A stretch of DNA of 10,593 bases from an uncultured Verrucomicrobiota bacterium (lineage in GTDB: Bacteria; Verrucomicrobiota; Verrucomicrobiia; Chthoniobacterales; SZAS-18), in NCBI GenBank assembly GCA_937873255.1, contig CALMVM010000298.1:3582-14174 (forward strand). Reading direction: 5' to 3'. Shown one piece after another: positions 1-5,963 of this stretch. How positions within the stretch are numbered: the first letter of the stretch is position 1; each line of letters starts with the position of its first letter. The notes under the pieces are model-generated. The model was not told the DNA's origin. It saw only the letters and a list, made by a program, of their open reading frames with translations, and made no database searches. Made by a program: the position numbers and the translations under genes.

Positions 1-2
1 GG

Positions 3-1175
3 GGAAGGCTCGACGCGCTGGCGCTCGGCGCGGCGGCGGGGCTGGCCCTTTCGTCGAAATACCTCGGCGCGCTGGCGGTGGTTTATGCGCTGGTGCTCGC
101 GGGGCTCGCGGGGCTCGCGGGGAATGCAGAGTGCAGAATGCAGAATACAGAAGTCCGGAAAGGGGAAGCAGAGGGCGGTGTGATTAGCGGTTGGCCCGTT
201 TCTTCACTGAACTTCTGCATGATCACCCTGCGGGCGATGTCTCGCAGACTCGGCTCCGCATTCTGCATTCTCGGCCTGCTGCTTGCCGTCGTCCTGTGCA
301 ACGCTCCGGCCTCGTGGGGGCATTTCGGCGAGATCCGCGCAGGCTGGCGGCTGGGGGTTTCCACGGTTCAGGAGGGCAACGGCGGCGTGGGCGCGTCGGT
401 GCCAAACCCGCAATTTTTATGGATGCTCGTGGGGTTGACCCCGCCGTCGGTGCTGCTGGGGGCGGTGGTGTTTTGGGCGGATTTGCGAAAACACCCCTTC
501 CGCCTGCACGCCGACCGCTGGCTGGCGGGGCTCTCTCCACTGTGGCTGACGGCGGTGTTCTCGTTCTCGGCGAGCACGGCGGTGCGGTATTTCCTGCCGG
601 TGAGCCTGATGCTCGGTTGCGTGGCGGGCGCGGCGTTGCCGGGGGCGGTGCGTTGGCTGGCGGTGCGGCTCGGCGCGCCGGCGGTTTTCTCGACCCATCG
701 AGCCGGAACGATGCTGGCGCTGGGGTTCGTGTGGTTGTTCAGCGTGCAGCAAGTCGTTCCCCTGGTGCTGGGATTCGCGGAGGACGACCGGGCCGAACTG
801 ACCCGCTGGACCGTCACCCACTTGCCGCCGGGATCGACCATCGCACAGGATTCTCTGGCGCAACTGCCCGTCCCGGTGCGGCAGACCTTGCCGGATGCGC
901 GTCTCGTTTTCCTGGACGCGCCGAGCGTGGCGGACCTGGGCAGCTTGCAGGAGATGCGCGCGCGCGGGATCGGCTATGTCGTGGTGTGCTGGTACGATTC
1001 GCGCCGCTACGTGGACCTGCGCAAACACCCCGGCCCGGACGCGCGCGATTTCCTGCGCCGACGGCAGTTTTACGAGGAACTCCAAACGCATGCGCGTTCC
1101 CTTTGGAGGAGCGAATTACGGCAACCCTTCCCGTTGCGGCCGGGCCTCGAACTCTTCGCGCTCGATCCGCCGTAA
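3..1175 (+). CDS. ArnT/PMT-type membrane glycosyltransferase, 3' part
   Basis: This reading frame is open from the first bases of the window and ends at a TAA, so the N-terminal half lies outside. The translation begins with hydrophobic helices containing a GLALSSKYLGALAVVYALV segment, the small-residue and charged pattern seen in family 39 glycosyltransferases (PMT_2/ArnT), which transfer sugars from polyprenyl-phosphate donors outside the cytoplasmic membrane. Further membrane segments follow at about 420-480, 530-620 and 710-770. The last 130 residues are soluble, with a WTVTHLPPGSTIAQDS stretch and a GIGYVVVCWYDSRRYV strand, typical of the periplasmic C-terminal domain of these proteins. 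The catalytic N-terminal loop acids are not in view, so substrate cannot be judged. An in-frame block at about 120-272, rich in GCAGAAT repeats, sits between two predicted helices and reads as a foreign insertion. The family call is inference from helix pattern and tail; the reading frame itself is secure. Confidence 0.75.
   Translation, partial: GRLDALALGAAAGLALSSKYLGALAVVYALVLAGLAGLAGNAECRMQNTEVRKGEAEGGVISGWPVSSLNFCMITLRAMSRRLGSAFCILGLLLAVVLCNAPASWGHFGEIRAGWRLGVSTVQEGNGGVGASVPNPQFLWMLVGLTPPSVLLGAVVFWADLRKHPFRLHADRWLAGLSPLWLTAVFSFSASTAVRYFLPVSLMLGCVAGAALPGAVRWLAVRLGAPAVFSTHRAGTMLALGFVWLFSVQQVVPLVLGFAEDDRAELTRWTVTHLPPGSTIAQDSLAQLPVPVRQTLPDARLVFLDAPSVADLGSLQEMRARGIGYVVVCWYDSRRYVDLRKHPGPDARDFLRRRQFYEELQTHARSLWRSELRQPFPLRPGLELFALDPP
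120..272. repeat. GCAGAAT-rich palindromic insertion inside the glycosyltransferase frame
   Basis: AGAATGCAGAAT at 135-146 is repeated exactly in inverted orientation at 260-271. A second pair, ATACAGAAGT at 145-154, matches the reverse complement of 211-220 with one mismatch. The left arm is itself a run of GAATGCA-like heptamers. The block keeps the frame open and adds about 50 residues rich in Asn, Glu, Cys and Arg between two hydrophobic helices. The ends given are approximate. Similar low-complexity repeats are, to my recollection, scattered through some verrucomicrobial genomes. Confidence 0.5.
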
Positions 1176-1185
1176 AGAAATCCCC

Positions 1186-1214
1186 TTGCCAAGCCGGGAC
1201 GGTCAACATATTGT
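1186..1214 (+). promoter_or_regulatory. Candidate sigma70-type promoter for rplU-rpmA
   Basis: TTGCCA at 1186-1191 matches five of six bases of the -35 consensus. It is followed, after a 17-base spacer, by TATTGT at 1209-1214, which matches four of six bases of the -10 consensus. The site lies 35 bases upstream of the rplU ATG in the only gap before the ribosomal genes. This is a motif match by eye, not a mapped start. Confidence 0.4.
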
Positions 1215-1248
1215 CCGCTTCCCTCCCAACCAGGGGGACGCAAGAGTT

Positions 1249-1575
1249 ATGGCATACGCAATCCTCAAAGCCGGCGGCAAACAGTACAAGGTGGCCGAAG
1301 GCGACGTGATCGACATCGCAAAACTGGACGCCGAGGCGGGCCAGGAAACGACGTTTTCCGAAGTCCTGTTCCACGCCGACGGAGACACGCTCTCCCACGG
1401 CAGCCCGACCCTGAGCGGCGCGTCCGTCGTGGCCGAGGTCGTCGAACAGCGCAAGGCCGACAAGGTCATCGCGTTCAAGTACCGCCGCCGCAAGGGTTAC
1501 CACCGCACGGTCGGCCATCGCCAGAAGCTCACCCGCGTGAAGATCAAGACGATCTCCTTCAAGGCTTCCAAATAA
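1249..1575 (+). CDS. rplU: 50S ribosomal protein L21
   Basis: The 108-residue product is a normal-length bacterial L21, a protein of the large ribosomal subunit that binds 23S rRNA. It starts MAYAILKAGGKQYKV, the standard L21 opening, and ends in the basic RNA-binding tail FKYRRRKGYHRTVGHRQ followed by LTRVKI (residues 77-99). The ATG at 1249 gives this conserved N-terminus; the longer upstream frame is just the shadow of the preceding gene. A purine run AGGGGGA at 1232-1238 could act as ribosome binding site at about 10 bases. It can pair with CCCT just upstream, so the start might be partly masked, although this is weak evidence. rpmA follows after 21 bases, the near-universal L21-L27 operon. 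The candidate promoter at 1186-1214 lies immediately upstream. Confidence 0.97.
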   Translation: MAYAILKAGGKQYKVAEGDVIDIAKLDAEAGQETTFSEVLFHADGDTLSHGSPTLSGASVVAEVVEQRKADKVIAFKYRRRKGYHRTVGHRQKLTRVKIKTISFKASK

Positions 1576-1596
1576 GACAATTTTCCCCTTCTCGTC

Positions 1597-1857
1597 ATGG
1601 CACATAAAAAAGGTCAGGGCAGCGTCAAGAACGGCCGCGACAGCGTATCGAAGCGGCTCGGCGTCAAGAAATTCGGCAGCGAACAGGTCGTTGCCGGCAA
1701 CATCATCATCCGCCAGCGCGGCACGAAGTACCACCCCGGCCGCAACGTTGGCCTCGGGCGCGACTACACGATCTTCGCGCTCGTCGACGGCGAGGTGAAG
1801 TTCGACCGCAACGGCCGGCGCGTGAACGTCGTCGCCGCCGAAACGGCCGCGGCCTGA
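1597..1857 (+). CDS. rpmA: 50S ribosomal protein L27
   Basis: The 86-residue product is L27, whose N-terminal arm reaches toward the peptidyl transferase centre of the large subunit. [16 protein letters not shown] at residues 1-16 and the [24 protein letters not shown] block in the middle are diagnostic. There is no N-terminal pre-sequence of the kind cleaved by a protease in Firmicutes, so the mature protein begins at the encoded Met. The start lacks any Shine-Dalgarno sequence (the 15 bases upstream are pyrimidine-rich), so translation may rely on coupling to rplU or on a non-SD route. In many genomes obgE follows; here an HD-type protein does. A GC hairpin (1865-1886) and then a strong terminator-like hairpin with a T-rich tail (1921-1955) follow the stop codon. 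Confidence 0.98.
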   Translation: MAHKKGQGSVKNGRDSVSKRLGVKKFGSEQVVAGNIIIRQRGTKYHPGRNVGLGRDYTIFALVDGEVKFDRNGRRVNVVAAETAAA

Positions 1858-1864
1858 GGCAGCC

Positions 1865-1886
1865 GTCCGGCCCCGCGCGGCCGGGC
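1865..1886 (+). terminator. GC hairpin just after rpmA, no T tract
   Basis: CCGGCC at 1867-1872 pairs with GGCCGG at 1879-1884 across a six-base loop, and two more outer pairs (one G-T wobble) extend the stem to 1865-1886. It begins seven bases after the rpmA stop. The following bases are not T-rich, so by itself it is a poor intrinsic terminator. It may protect the 3' end of the message or act together with the hairpin at 1921. Confidence 0.3.
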
Positions 1887-1901
1887 GAATCCGGGGTTGG
1901 C

Positions 1902-2501
1902 ATGCGTGCGACCCGCCCGAAGACCGGCGAACCTTCCCGTTCGCCGGTTTCGTTTTACAAGAAAGCGTTCGAGCGGCTGACGGCCGACGAGCGTTACCGG
2001 CGCAACGTCGAATGGGGCGAGCCGCGTTCCGGGCATCCCGAGGGGAAAATCGGGGCGCACATCGACGACCTGGAACGCAACGCCGCCACGCTCGACGCGA
2101 AGCTCTTCGCGACGGACCGCTGGCGGCTGCGGCTCTTGATTCATTCGCACGACACGTTCAAGCCCGAGGCGGACGACGTGAAGATCAGCCATCCGCGCAG
2201 CCACGCGTCGCTGGCGCGGGCGTTTTTGGCGGAGTTCTGCCCAGATGATGCCGGGCTGCTGGACATGGTACAATTCCACGACGAGCCCTACGCGCTCTGG
2301 CGTCAGGGACAGCACGGCCGGCTCAACCGGGAGCGGTACGATGGGCTCTTCGCGTTGATCCGGGAGTGGGATTTGTTCCTGGCCTTCCTGATCGCGGACG
2401 GCTGCACGGCGGGCAAGAACCGGGAGCCGCTCCATTGGTTCTTTGGCGAGGTGGAGCGTCACGGCATCCGGTCGCCCGTGACGGCGGAAGACATTTCATG
2501 A
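1902..2501 (+). CDS. HD-domain-like protein of unknown substrate
   Basis: The 199-residue protein has a spaced set of metal-ligand-like residues resembling the HD phosphohydrolase fold: H53 in GAHIDDLE, H83-D84 in LIHSHDTFK, H101 in HPRSHAS, H126-D127 in MVQFHDEPY, and D166 in FLIADGCTAGK. HD proteins hydrolyse phosphate esters of nucleotides or other small molecules in the cytoplasm, but the substrate here cannot be read from sequence. The core (about residue 18 onward) looks complete. The start is uncertain: the ATG at 1902 is the only in-frame ATG, GTG or TTG before residue 79, yet codons 7-16 lie in a strong terminator-like hairpin, and the first 16 residues (basic, Pro/Ser-rich) look unlike a conserved N-terminus. 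It follows rpmA by 44 bases in the same direction but is probably separated from it by that terminator. The reading frame is solid; the HD assignment is inference from motif spacing. Confidence 0.8.
   Translation: MRATRPKTGEPSRSPVSFYKKAFERLTADERYRRNVEWGEPRSGHPEGKIGAHIDDLERNAATLDAKLFATDRWRLRLLIHSHDTFKPEADDVKISHPRSHASLARAFLAEFCPDDAGLLDMVQFHDEPYALWRQGQHGRLNRERYDGLFALIREWDLFLAFLIADGCTAGKNREPLHWFFGEVERHGIRSPVTAEDIS
1921..1955 (+). terminator. Strong Rho-independent terminator, probably of rplU-rpmA
   Basis: ACCGGCGAAC at 1923-1932 and GTTCGCCGGT at 1939-1948 form a perfect 10-bp stem with a CTTCCC loop. Two outer pairs (A1921-T1950 and a G-T wobble) can extend it. A tail TTTCGTTTT follows at once. 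This is the best intrinsic terminator in the window. It sits 63 bases after the rpmA stop but inside the first codons of the only start available for the next gene. Confidence 0.75.
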
Positions 2502-2561
2502 TCGACTCGTCTTCCGGCTGCTCGCAAGCTTCCTGGCCCCGTCTGCTCAAGCGACTTCCCC

Positions 2562-2662
2562 AGCCCCGGCAGGGGCGTAAGATTTTAGCCCACGGCGTAA
2601 GCCGTGGGTTCTCGCGTTTTCCTATCGTCATAGCCCCGGCAGGGGCGTAAGAAAAGACGCGT
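2562..2662. repeat. Left composite REP arm of the RAYT cassette
   Basis: The arm has three modules. First is palindrome A, GCCCCGGCAGGGGC, starting at 2563. Next is palindrome B at 2589-2608, CCCACGGC and GCCGTGGG around a GTAA loop. Last is palindrome A again, starting at 2633. Each A unit is followed by GTAAGA, so the 21-base units at 2562-2582 and 2632-2652 are identical direct copies. The arm ends at GACGCGT (2656-2662), overlapping the transposase GTG start. It is mirrored by 3125-3222 on the other side of the gene. Confidence 0.9.
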
Positions 2663-3116
2663 GGCCCACACGCTGGCGTTGCTGCTCACCCACATCGTCT
2701 TTTCCACCAAGGAACGCCGTCCGTGGCTGGAAGACGCGGTGCGTGCCGAGGTGTTTGCCGACCTCGGCGGCATCGCACGCGAGGCGGGCGCAGCCGCCTT
2801 GACCATCAATGGTACGGCTGACCACGTTCATCTGCTTGTGACCTGCCCGCCGCCGTTGGCCATCGCCGAATTGGTGCGCTTGCTCAAAACCAATTCCGCC
2901 TTGTGGCTGCACCGCGAACACCGCTGCACTCATGCAGGCTTCGCTTGGCAGACAGGCTACGGTGCGTTCAGCGTGAGCCACTCCGCACGGGAAGCCGTAA
3001 GCGAATACATCGCGCGACAGGAGGAACACCACCGTCGAATCGGTTTCGCGGAGGAGTTCGTCGCCATGCTAAAAAAACACGGCGTGGCGTACGACGAACG
3101 GTTCGTGCTTGGCTAA
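2661..3116 (+). CDS. REP-associated tyrosine transposase (RAYT, Y1/IS200-like)
   Basis: The 151-residue protein is a compact Y1 (HUH) transposase, the usual length for the IS200/RAYT family. The opening MAHTLALLLTHIVFSTKERRP is typical. The HUH metal-binding pair is H55-V-H57 in ADHVHLLV. The nucleophile is probably Y116 in EYIARQEEHHR, which also carries the conserved Gln and His residues on the same helix. Such enzymes cut single-stranded DNA next to hairpins by forming a 5'-phosphotyrosine link. The GTG at 2661 is chosen because it begins this motif; it overlaps the inner end of the left REP arm, and the TAA is eight bases before the right arm. The catalytic residues are intact and the frame is undisrupted, so the enzyme could be active. 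Domesticated RAYTs are usually single-copy; copy number in this genome is unknown. Confidence 0.93.
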   Translation: MAHTLALLLTHIVFSTKERRPWLEDAVRAEVFADLGGIAREAGAAALTINGTADHVHLLVTCPPPLAIAELVRLLKTNSALWLHREHRCTHAGFAWQTGYGAFSVSHSAREAVSEYIARQEEHHRRIGFAEEFVAMLKKHGVAYDERFVLG

Positions 3117-3124
3117 AGAAATCG

Positions 3125-3222
3125 ACGCGTCTTTCTTACGCCCCTGCCGGGGCTATGACGGAGCGGTATGCTTTTCCCACGGCTCACGCCGTGGGCTAAA
3201 ATCTTCCGCCCCTGCCGGGGCT
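3125..3222. repeat. Right composite REP arm of the RAYT cassette
   Basis: This is the inverted counterpart of 2562-2662. Palindrome A units lie at 3134-3154 and 3202-3222, and palindrome B at 3176-3195 (CCCACGGC and GCCGTGGG around a TCAC loop). The outer A unit differs from the others by one base (TCTTCC in place of TCTTAC). The spacer between B and the inner A matches the left arm only at its GTCAT end. Confidence 0.9.
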
Positions 3223-3308
3223 GCGGAGGCAGAGGCGCGTGCGGAAAACCATTGCGGTCACGCATTCGCCTCGGCTAGCAATCAGAAACATTTCGGTCTT
3301 CCACCCCC

Positions 3309-3754
3309 ATGTTCCACGTCGTCCTCGTCGAACCCGAAATCCCGCCCAACACCGGCAACATCTCGTCGAGCCGCTCGGCTTTTCGCTCGACGACAAATAT
3401 CTCAAGCGCGCCGGCATGGACTATTGGGAACAGGTGCGTGTCACCCTCTGGGACAGTTGGGACGCGCTCCACGCCGCGCGGTTCGCGGATGGCGCGGCGC
3501 GGTATTTTCTATTGACCACCAAGACGGAACGACCCTACGACGGGCAAGCGTTCGCGCCGGGGGATTACCTCGTGTTCGGGCGCGAGACACGCGGACTGCC
3601 CGAGAGCCTGCTTGCCGCCGCCGGGCGCGAACGTCTGCTGACGATCCCGATGGCCCCCGCCGCGCGCAGCCTCAACCTCGCCACGGCGGCGGGCATCGTG
3701 TTGTTCGAGGCGTTGCGTCAGGCGCGGAGCCGATCCATTTCCGGGTCAGCCTGA
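3309..3754 (+). pseudogene. trmL: tRNA (cytidine(34)-2'-O)-methyltransferase, frameshifted by a deletion
   Basis: TrmL is a SPOUT methyltransferase that methylates the ribose of the wobble base in certain leucine tRNAs. The ATG at 3309 encodes MFHVVLVEPEIPPNTGNI, the standard N-terminus, and then the frame is lost. From 3362 the next frame continues with LVEPLGFSLDDKYLKRAGMDYWEQV. Later come the other SPOUT motifs, YLVFGRETRGLP and IPMAPAARSLNLATAAGIVL, through to the TGA. In intact TrmL about 12 residues (an RLCAxTGxxLH segment, part of motif 1) lie between the two pieces; they are absent, so 37 bases appear to be missing (12 codons plus one base). The rest has no other damage, suggesting a recent loss or an assembly error. 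The RAYT cassette ends 86 bases upstream of the start. The 3' end overlaps the convergent membrane gene by 37 bases. Confidence 0.85.
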
Positions 3755-4383
3755 GCGCGCATCAAGAGAATCCCCGCCGAGATGAACCAGGCGGCCTGCG
3801 CGAAAACGACCAACCCGAAGCCGTGTACGTCGAGCTTCAGCCACCCCGCGAACAGCGCCGGCGGGATCGCCGATCCGATCACCAACCCGTAAATGACCAA
3901 GGCCCCCGGCCAGCGTCCGCCCCGGCGCATCGCCAGCGACCAGAGAACGATGGCCACACACGAGCCGACTGTATAAATTGCGGCGAACGCCTGGTTGACG
4001 CAGAAGGTGTAGCCGAGCATCAGTCGCCACAATTCCGATTGAGGGCTGCCGTCGGCGACGCGGCTCAGGAGATCGGCGGCGACAAACCCGCTCATCGCGG
4101 CGGCAATCATGATCGCCACCGCCGCGAATCCCTGCGCCACCACGGCCGCCAGCCCCAGCCAGCCGGTGCGCCGCAGACTCCCGCTCAACGCCAGCGCGCC
4201 GAGGAACGCCGCCGCCACGCCGACGATTGCCAACCCGTGCGCGACCCGGTCGACCAGCACGAGGTGCGCGACGGCGCGGACGGTCATGGGCCCGTGTCCC
4301 GCCACCGGATGGATCATCATCGTGAGCATGCCCGCAAGGTTTCCACCCACCAGCAACATTCCGCCCGCGCGTTGGTCGTTCAT
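3718..4383 (-). CDS. Six-helix integral membrane protein, function unknown
   Basis: I do not recognise the family. From the ATG at 4383 the product is 221 residues with about six hydrophobic segments, near residues 8-25, 48-68, 75-98, 125-149, 160-180 and 188-208, so it is probably a cytoplasmic-membrane protein. Polar features include MIHPVAGHGP after the first helix and an Asn in the fourth (GYTFCVNQAFAAIY). A longer frame reaches 4632 but would run through the TetR gene on the other strand, and its extra residues are not hydrophobic or conserved-looking, so the short start is preferred. No Shine-Dalgarno is visible. The gene is divergent from the TetR regulator with only 45 bases between start codons, which suggests that the regulator controls it. 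Its 3' end overlaps the broken trmL. Confidence 0.75.
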   Translation of the reverse strand: MNDQRAGGMLLVGGNLAGMLTMMIHPVAGHGPMTVRAVAHLVLVDRVAHGLAIVGVAAAFLGALALSGSLRRTGWLGLAAVVAQGFAAVAIMIAAAMSGFVAADLLSRVADGSPQSELWRLMLGYTFCVNQAFAAIYTVGSCVAIVLWSLAMRRGGRWPGALVIYGLVIGSAIPPALFAGWLKLDVHGFGLVVFAQAAWFISAGILLMRAQADPEMDRLRA

Positions 4384-4402
4384 GGATCGAAGCGTCGCGG
4401 CG

Positions 4403-4414
4403 GGAAGGCTTTCC
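4403..4414. promoter_or_regulatory. Candidate TetR operator between divergent genes
   Basis: GGAAGGCTTTCC is symmetric at 10 of 12 positions and lies in the 45-base gap between the membrane protein and the TetR gene. TetR proteins commonly bind imperfect dyads in such divergent gaps, but this dyad is short and could arise by chance. Confidence 0.3.
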
Positions 4415-4428
4415 TGTCGAGGACCGAT

Positions 4429-5085
4429 GTGCGAGCATCCCGCAAAAACCCCCCGCCCTTGGCCGTAACCGCCTCCCCGACCCCGCGCAAGCCCGCCCGC
4501 CGCGCGGCGCGCACCCGCGACCGGCTCGGCGATGCGCTGATCGCGTTGATGCTGGAAAAATCCTTCGAGGACATCACCGTGGGGGAGGTGCTGACCCGCG
4601 CCGGGATGAGCCGCTCCACGTTCTACGCGCACTTCCGCGACAAGAACGACCTGTTTCTCAGCGACGTGGACGATTTCTTCGGGATGATGAGCACGCTCTT
4701 GCAGCGCCGGGGCGACCGTTCGGACCGCGTCGCGCCGGTGGCGGAGCTATTTGCCCACGTGGCCGAGTCGCGCGCGTTCGTCGCCGCGCTGGTGGACGCC
4801 GGCCGGATGGGCGACGTGAAGGAACTCGGCGAGGCGCACTTCGCCGTCGGCATCGCGGCGCGGCTGGCGCACGGACCGCGTGCGATCCCGGAAAAAGACC
4901 GCGCCGCGCTCGCGCACGCGCTGGCGGGAGCGTTGTGGTCGCTGCTGATCTGGGGGTTGCGCCAGGGAACGGCGGTCACGCCGCAGGGTTTGGATGCCCT
5001 TTTCCACTCGTTGATCCCCGGGCCGGCTATGCCTATCCCCGTTGTCCCGCCACGGGAGAGGCAAACCGTTTCGCAGGGTCGTTGA
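4429..5085 (+). CDS. TetR/AcrR-family transcriptional regulator
   Basis: This is a dimeric ligand-responsive DNA-binding repressor. The N-terminal domain is unmistakable: RTRDRLGDALIALMLEKSFE (residues 29-47) followed by the helix-turn-helix DITVGEVLTRAGMSRSTFYA (48-67) and HFRDKNDLF. The C-terminal ligand domain (about 80-197) is divergent, so the ligand is unknown. The full length of 218 residues is normal. The start is taken as GTG 4429 because GAGG lies six bases upstream; TTG 4459 is an alternative that trims a basic Pro-rich leader. The last 20 residues, Pro/Arg-rich after LFHSLIPG, look unstructured and may be a read-on past the ancestral stop. The divergent membrane protein is the likely target, and the gap between them holds an imperfect dyad. 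Downstream it converges with the ROK kinase gene. Confidence 0.92.
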   Translation: MRASRKNPPPLAVTASPTPRKPARRAARTRDRLGDALIALMLEKSFEDITVGEVLTRAGMSRSTFYAHFRDKNDLFLSDVDDFFGMMSTLLQRRGDRSDRVAPVAELFAHVAESRAFVAALVDAGRMGDVKELGEAHFAVGIAARLAHGPRAIPEKDRAALAHALAGALWSLLIWGLRQGTAVTPQGLDALFHSLIPGPAMPIPVVPPRERQTVSQGR

Positions 5086-5103
5086 GCAGCCGGATCACCC
5101 GCC

Positions 5104-5116
5104 GCGCCGAAGGCGC
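5104..5116. terminator. Short hairpin between convergent tetR and ROK genes
   Basis: GCGCC at 5104-5108 pairs with GGCGC at 5112-5116 around a GAA loop, within the 52-base gap between the two convergent stop codons. There is no T tract on either strand, so terminator function is only possible. Confidence 0.25.
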
Positions 5117-5137
5117 AGCCTGTCATCAAACCTTTCC

Positions 5138-5881
5138 TCACGCCGGCTTCACGCCCTGACGCCACAGCCACGCGCCGCCCTTCACCCCGTTGGTGTTGTC
5201 GATGATCTCCACGTCGGCGTCGAGCTTGAAGGTGACTTCCTTGGCGTTGCCGCCGCCGATGTAGAGGTGGTCGAAATTCGTCAGGGCGCGCATGTTGGCG
5301 ACGGCCTTGCGCACGCGGCGGTTCCACTTGGCGGGGCCGATCCTTTTGAACGTCTCGTCACCGAGTTGGTCGTTGTACGTCTCGCCTTGGCGGAACGGTG
5401 CTTGCGAAAGCTCCAGATGCGGCCCGAGTTGCCCGTCGCTGTACAAGGCCGAGCCGAACCCGGTGCCGAGCGTAATGACCATCTCGATGCCGTGCCCCTT
5501 GACGACGGCGAGGCCCTGCATGTCGGCGTCGTTGATGAGCCGCACCTCGTGGCCGAGGTGAGTGGACAATTCCTTCGCCAGCGCGAACCCGCGCAAATCC
5601 TCGGTGCCGAGCTTGGGCGCGGTGAGGATCGTGCCCCGGCGCACGACGCCCGGGAAGCCGATGGAGATCCGGGTGTAGTTGAGCGCGGCGAGCGGCTCGA
5701 CGAGTTGCAGCAGCGTGCCCAACAGGATTTCCGGCGTGCAGGGATGCGGCGTTTTGACGCGCACGCGGTCGCTGAGCAGGTTGCCCTCGGAATCGAGCAC
5801 GGCGGCCTTCAGGCCGGTGCCGCCGACATCGATGGCGAGGATGCGCAGATCAGCGGAGGGGGGCAGGGGGGCGTCTTCCAT
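5138..5881 (-). CDS. ROK-family sugar kinase, polyphosphate glucokinase-like
   Basis: The 247-residue protein carries the actin-fold kinase signatures. They are the phosphate-binding loop IDVGGTGLKAAV (residues 17-28), the substrate-proximal NDAD (117-120, with D118 the expected catalytic base), the second phosphate motif TLGTGFGSAL (137-146), and YIGGGNAK (207-214). It lacks the CxCGxxGC zinc motif of many ROK repressors and kinases and has no N-terminal DNA-binding domain. In this and in length it resembles polyphosphate-dependent glucokinases, which phosphorylate glucose using polyphosphate or ATP. The ELGHL-type glucose-contact motif is changed to LELSQAPF, so sugar and phosphate donor are open. 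The ATG at 5881 was preferred to a frame reaching 6046 because the extra 55 residues are basic, and that stretch codes on the other strand. It is divergent from the NIF3-like gene. Confidence 0.85.
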   Translation of the reverse strand: MEDAPLPPSADLRILAIDVGGTGLKAAVLDSEGNLLSDRVRVKTPHPCTPEILLGTLLQLVEPLAALNYTRISIGFPGVVRRGTILTAPKLGTEDLRGFALAKELSTHLGHEVRLINDADMQGLAVVKGHGIEMVITLGTGFGSALYSDGQLGPHLELSQAPFRQGETYNDQLGDETFKRIGPAKWNRRVRKAVANMRALTNFDHLYIGGGNAKEVTFKLDADVEIIDNTNGVKGGAWLWRQGVKPA

Positions 5882-5963
5882 AATGCGGGGTGCGGAGCGA
5901 TCGAAGTTACGAGCAGGAGAGCGCGGAGAGAAGTCCAAAAGTTTCCGGCCCACGATCTTCCTC

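Larger units (their letters stand above)
2562..3222 (+). mobile_element. RAYT/REP cassette bounded by composite inverted arms
   Basis: A single Y1-type transposase gene is flanked by arms of 101 and 98 bases that are inverted copies of each other in module order and in most bases. The block between palindrome B and the inner A unit has diverged. No target-site duplication is visible, as expected for HUH enzymes, which cut and join single strands. Known RAYTs sit between REP palindromes and are thought to mobilise them. Whether this whole unit moves as one element or the arms are just local REP pairs cannot be told from one copy. Confidence 0.75.

Noticed and set aside
191..1309. Long + strand frame in another phase of the glycosyltransferase region
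   Set aside because: It is glycine, alanine and arginine rich without hydrophobic helices, typical of a shadow in GC-rich DNA; the frame ending at 1175 has the membrane pattern.
2562..2652. Two identical 21-base direct units as a mini CRISPR
   Set aside because: Each unit is itself a GC hairpin, the interval contains another palindrome, and the same units recur inverted on the other side of a RAYT gene.
3109..5085. A single 658-codon + strand frame running from the RAYT end through to the TetR gene
   Set aside because: Only the TetR part has protein-like sequence. The rest lies antisense to the membrane gene or out of frame with trmL and has shadow-type composition.
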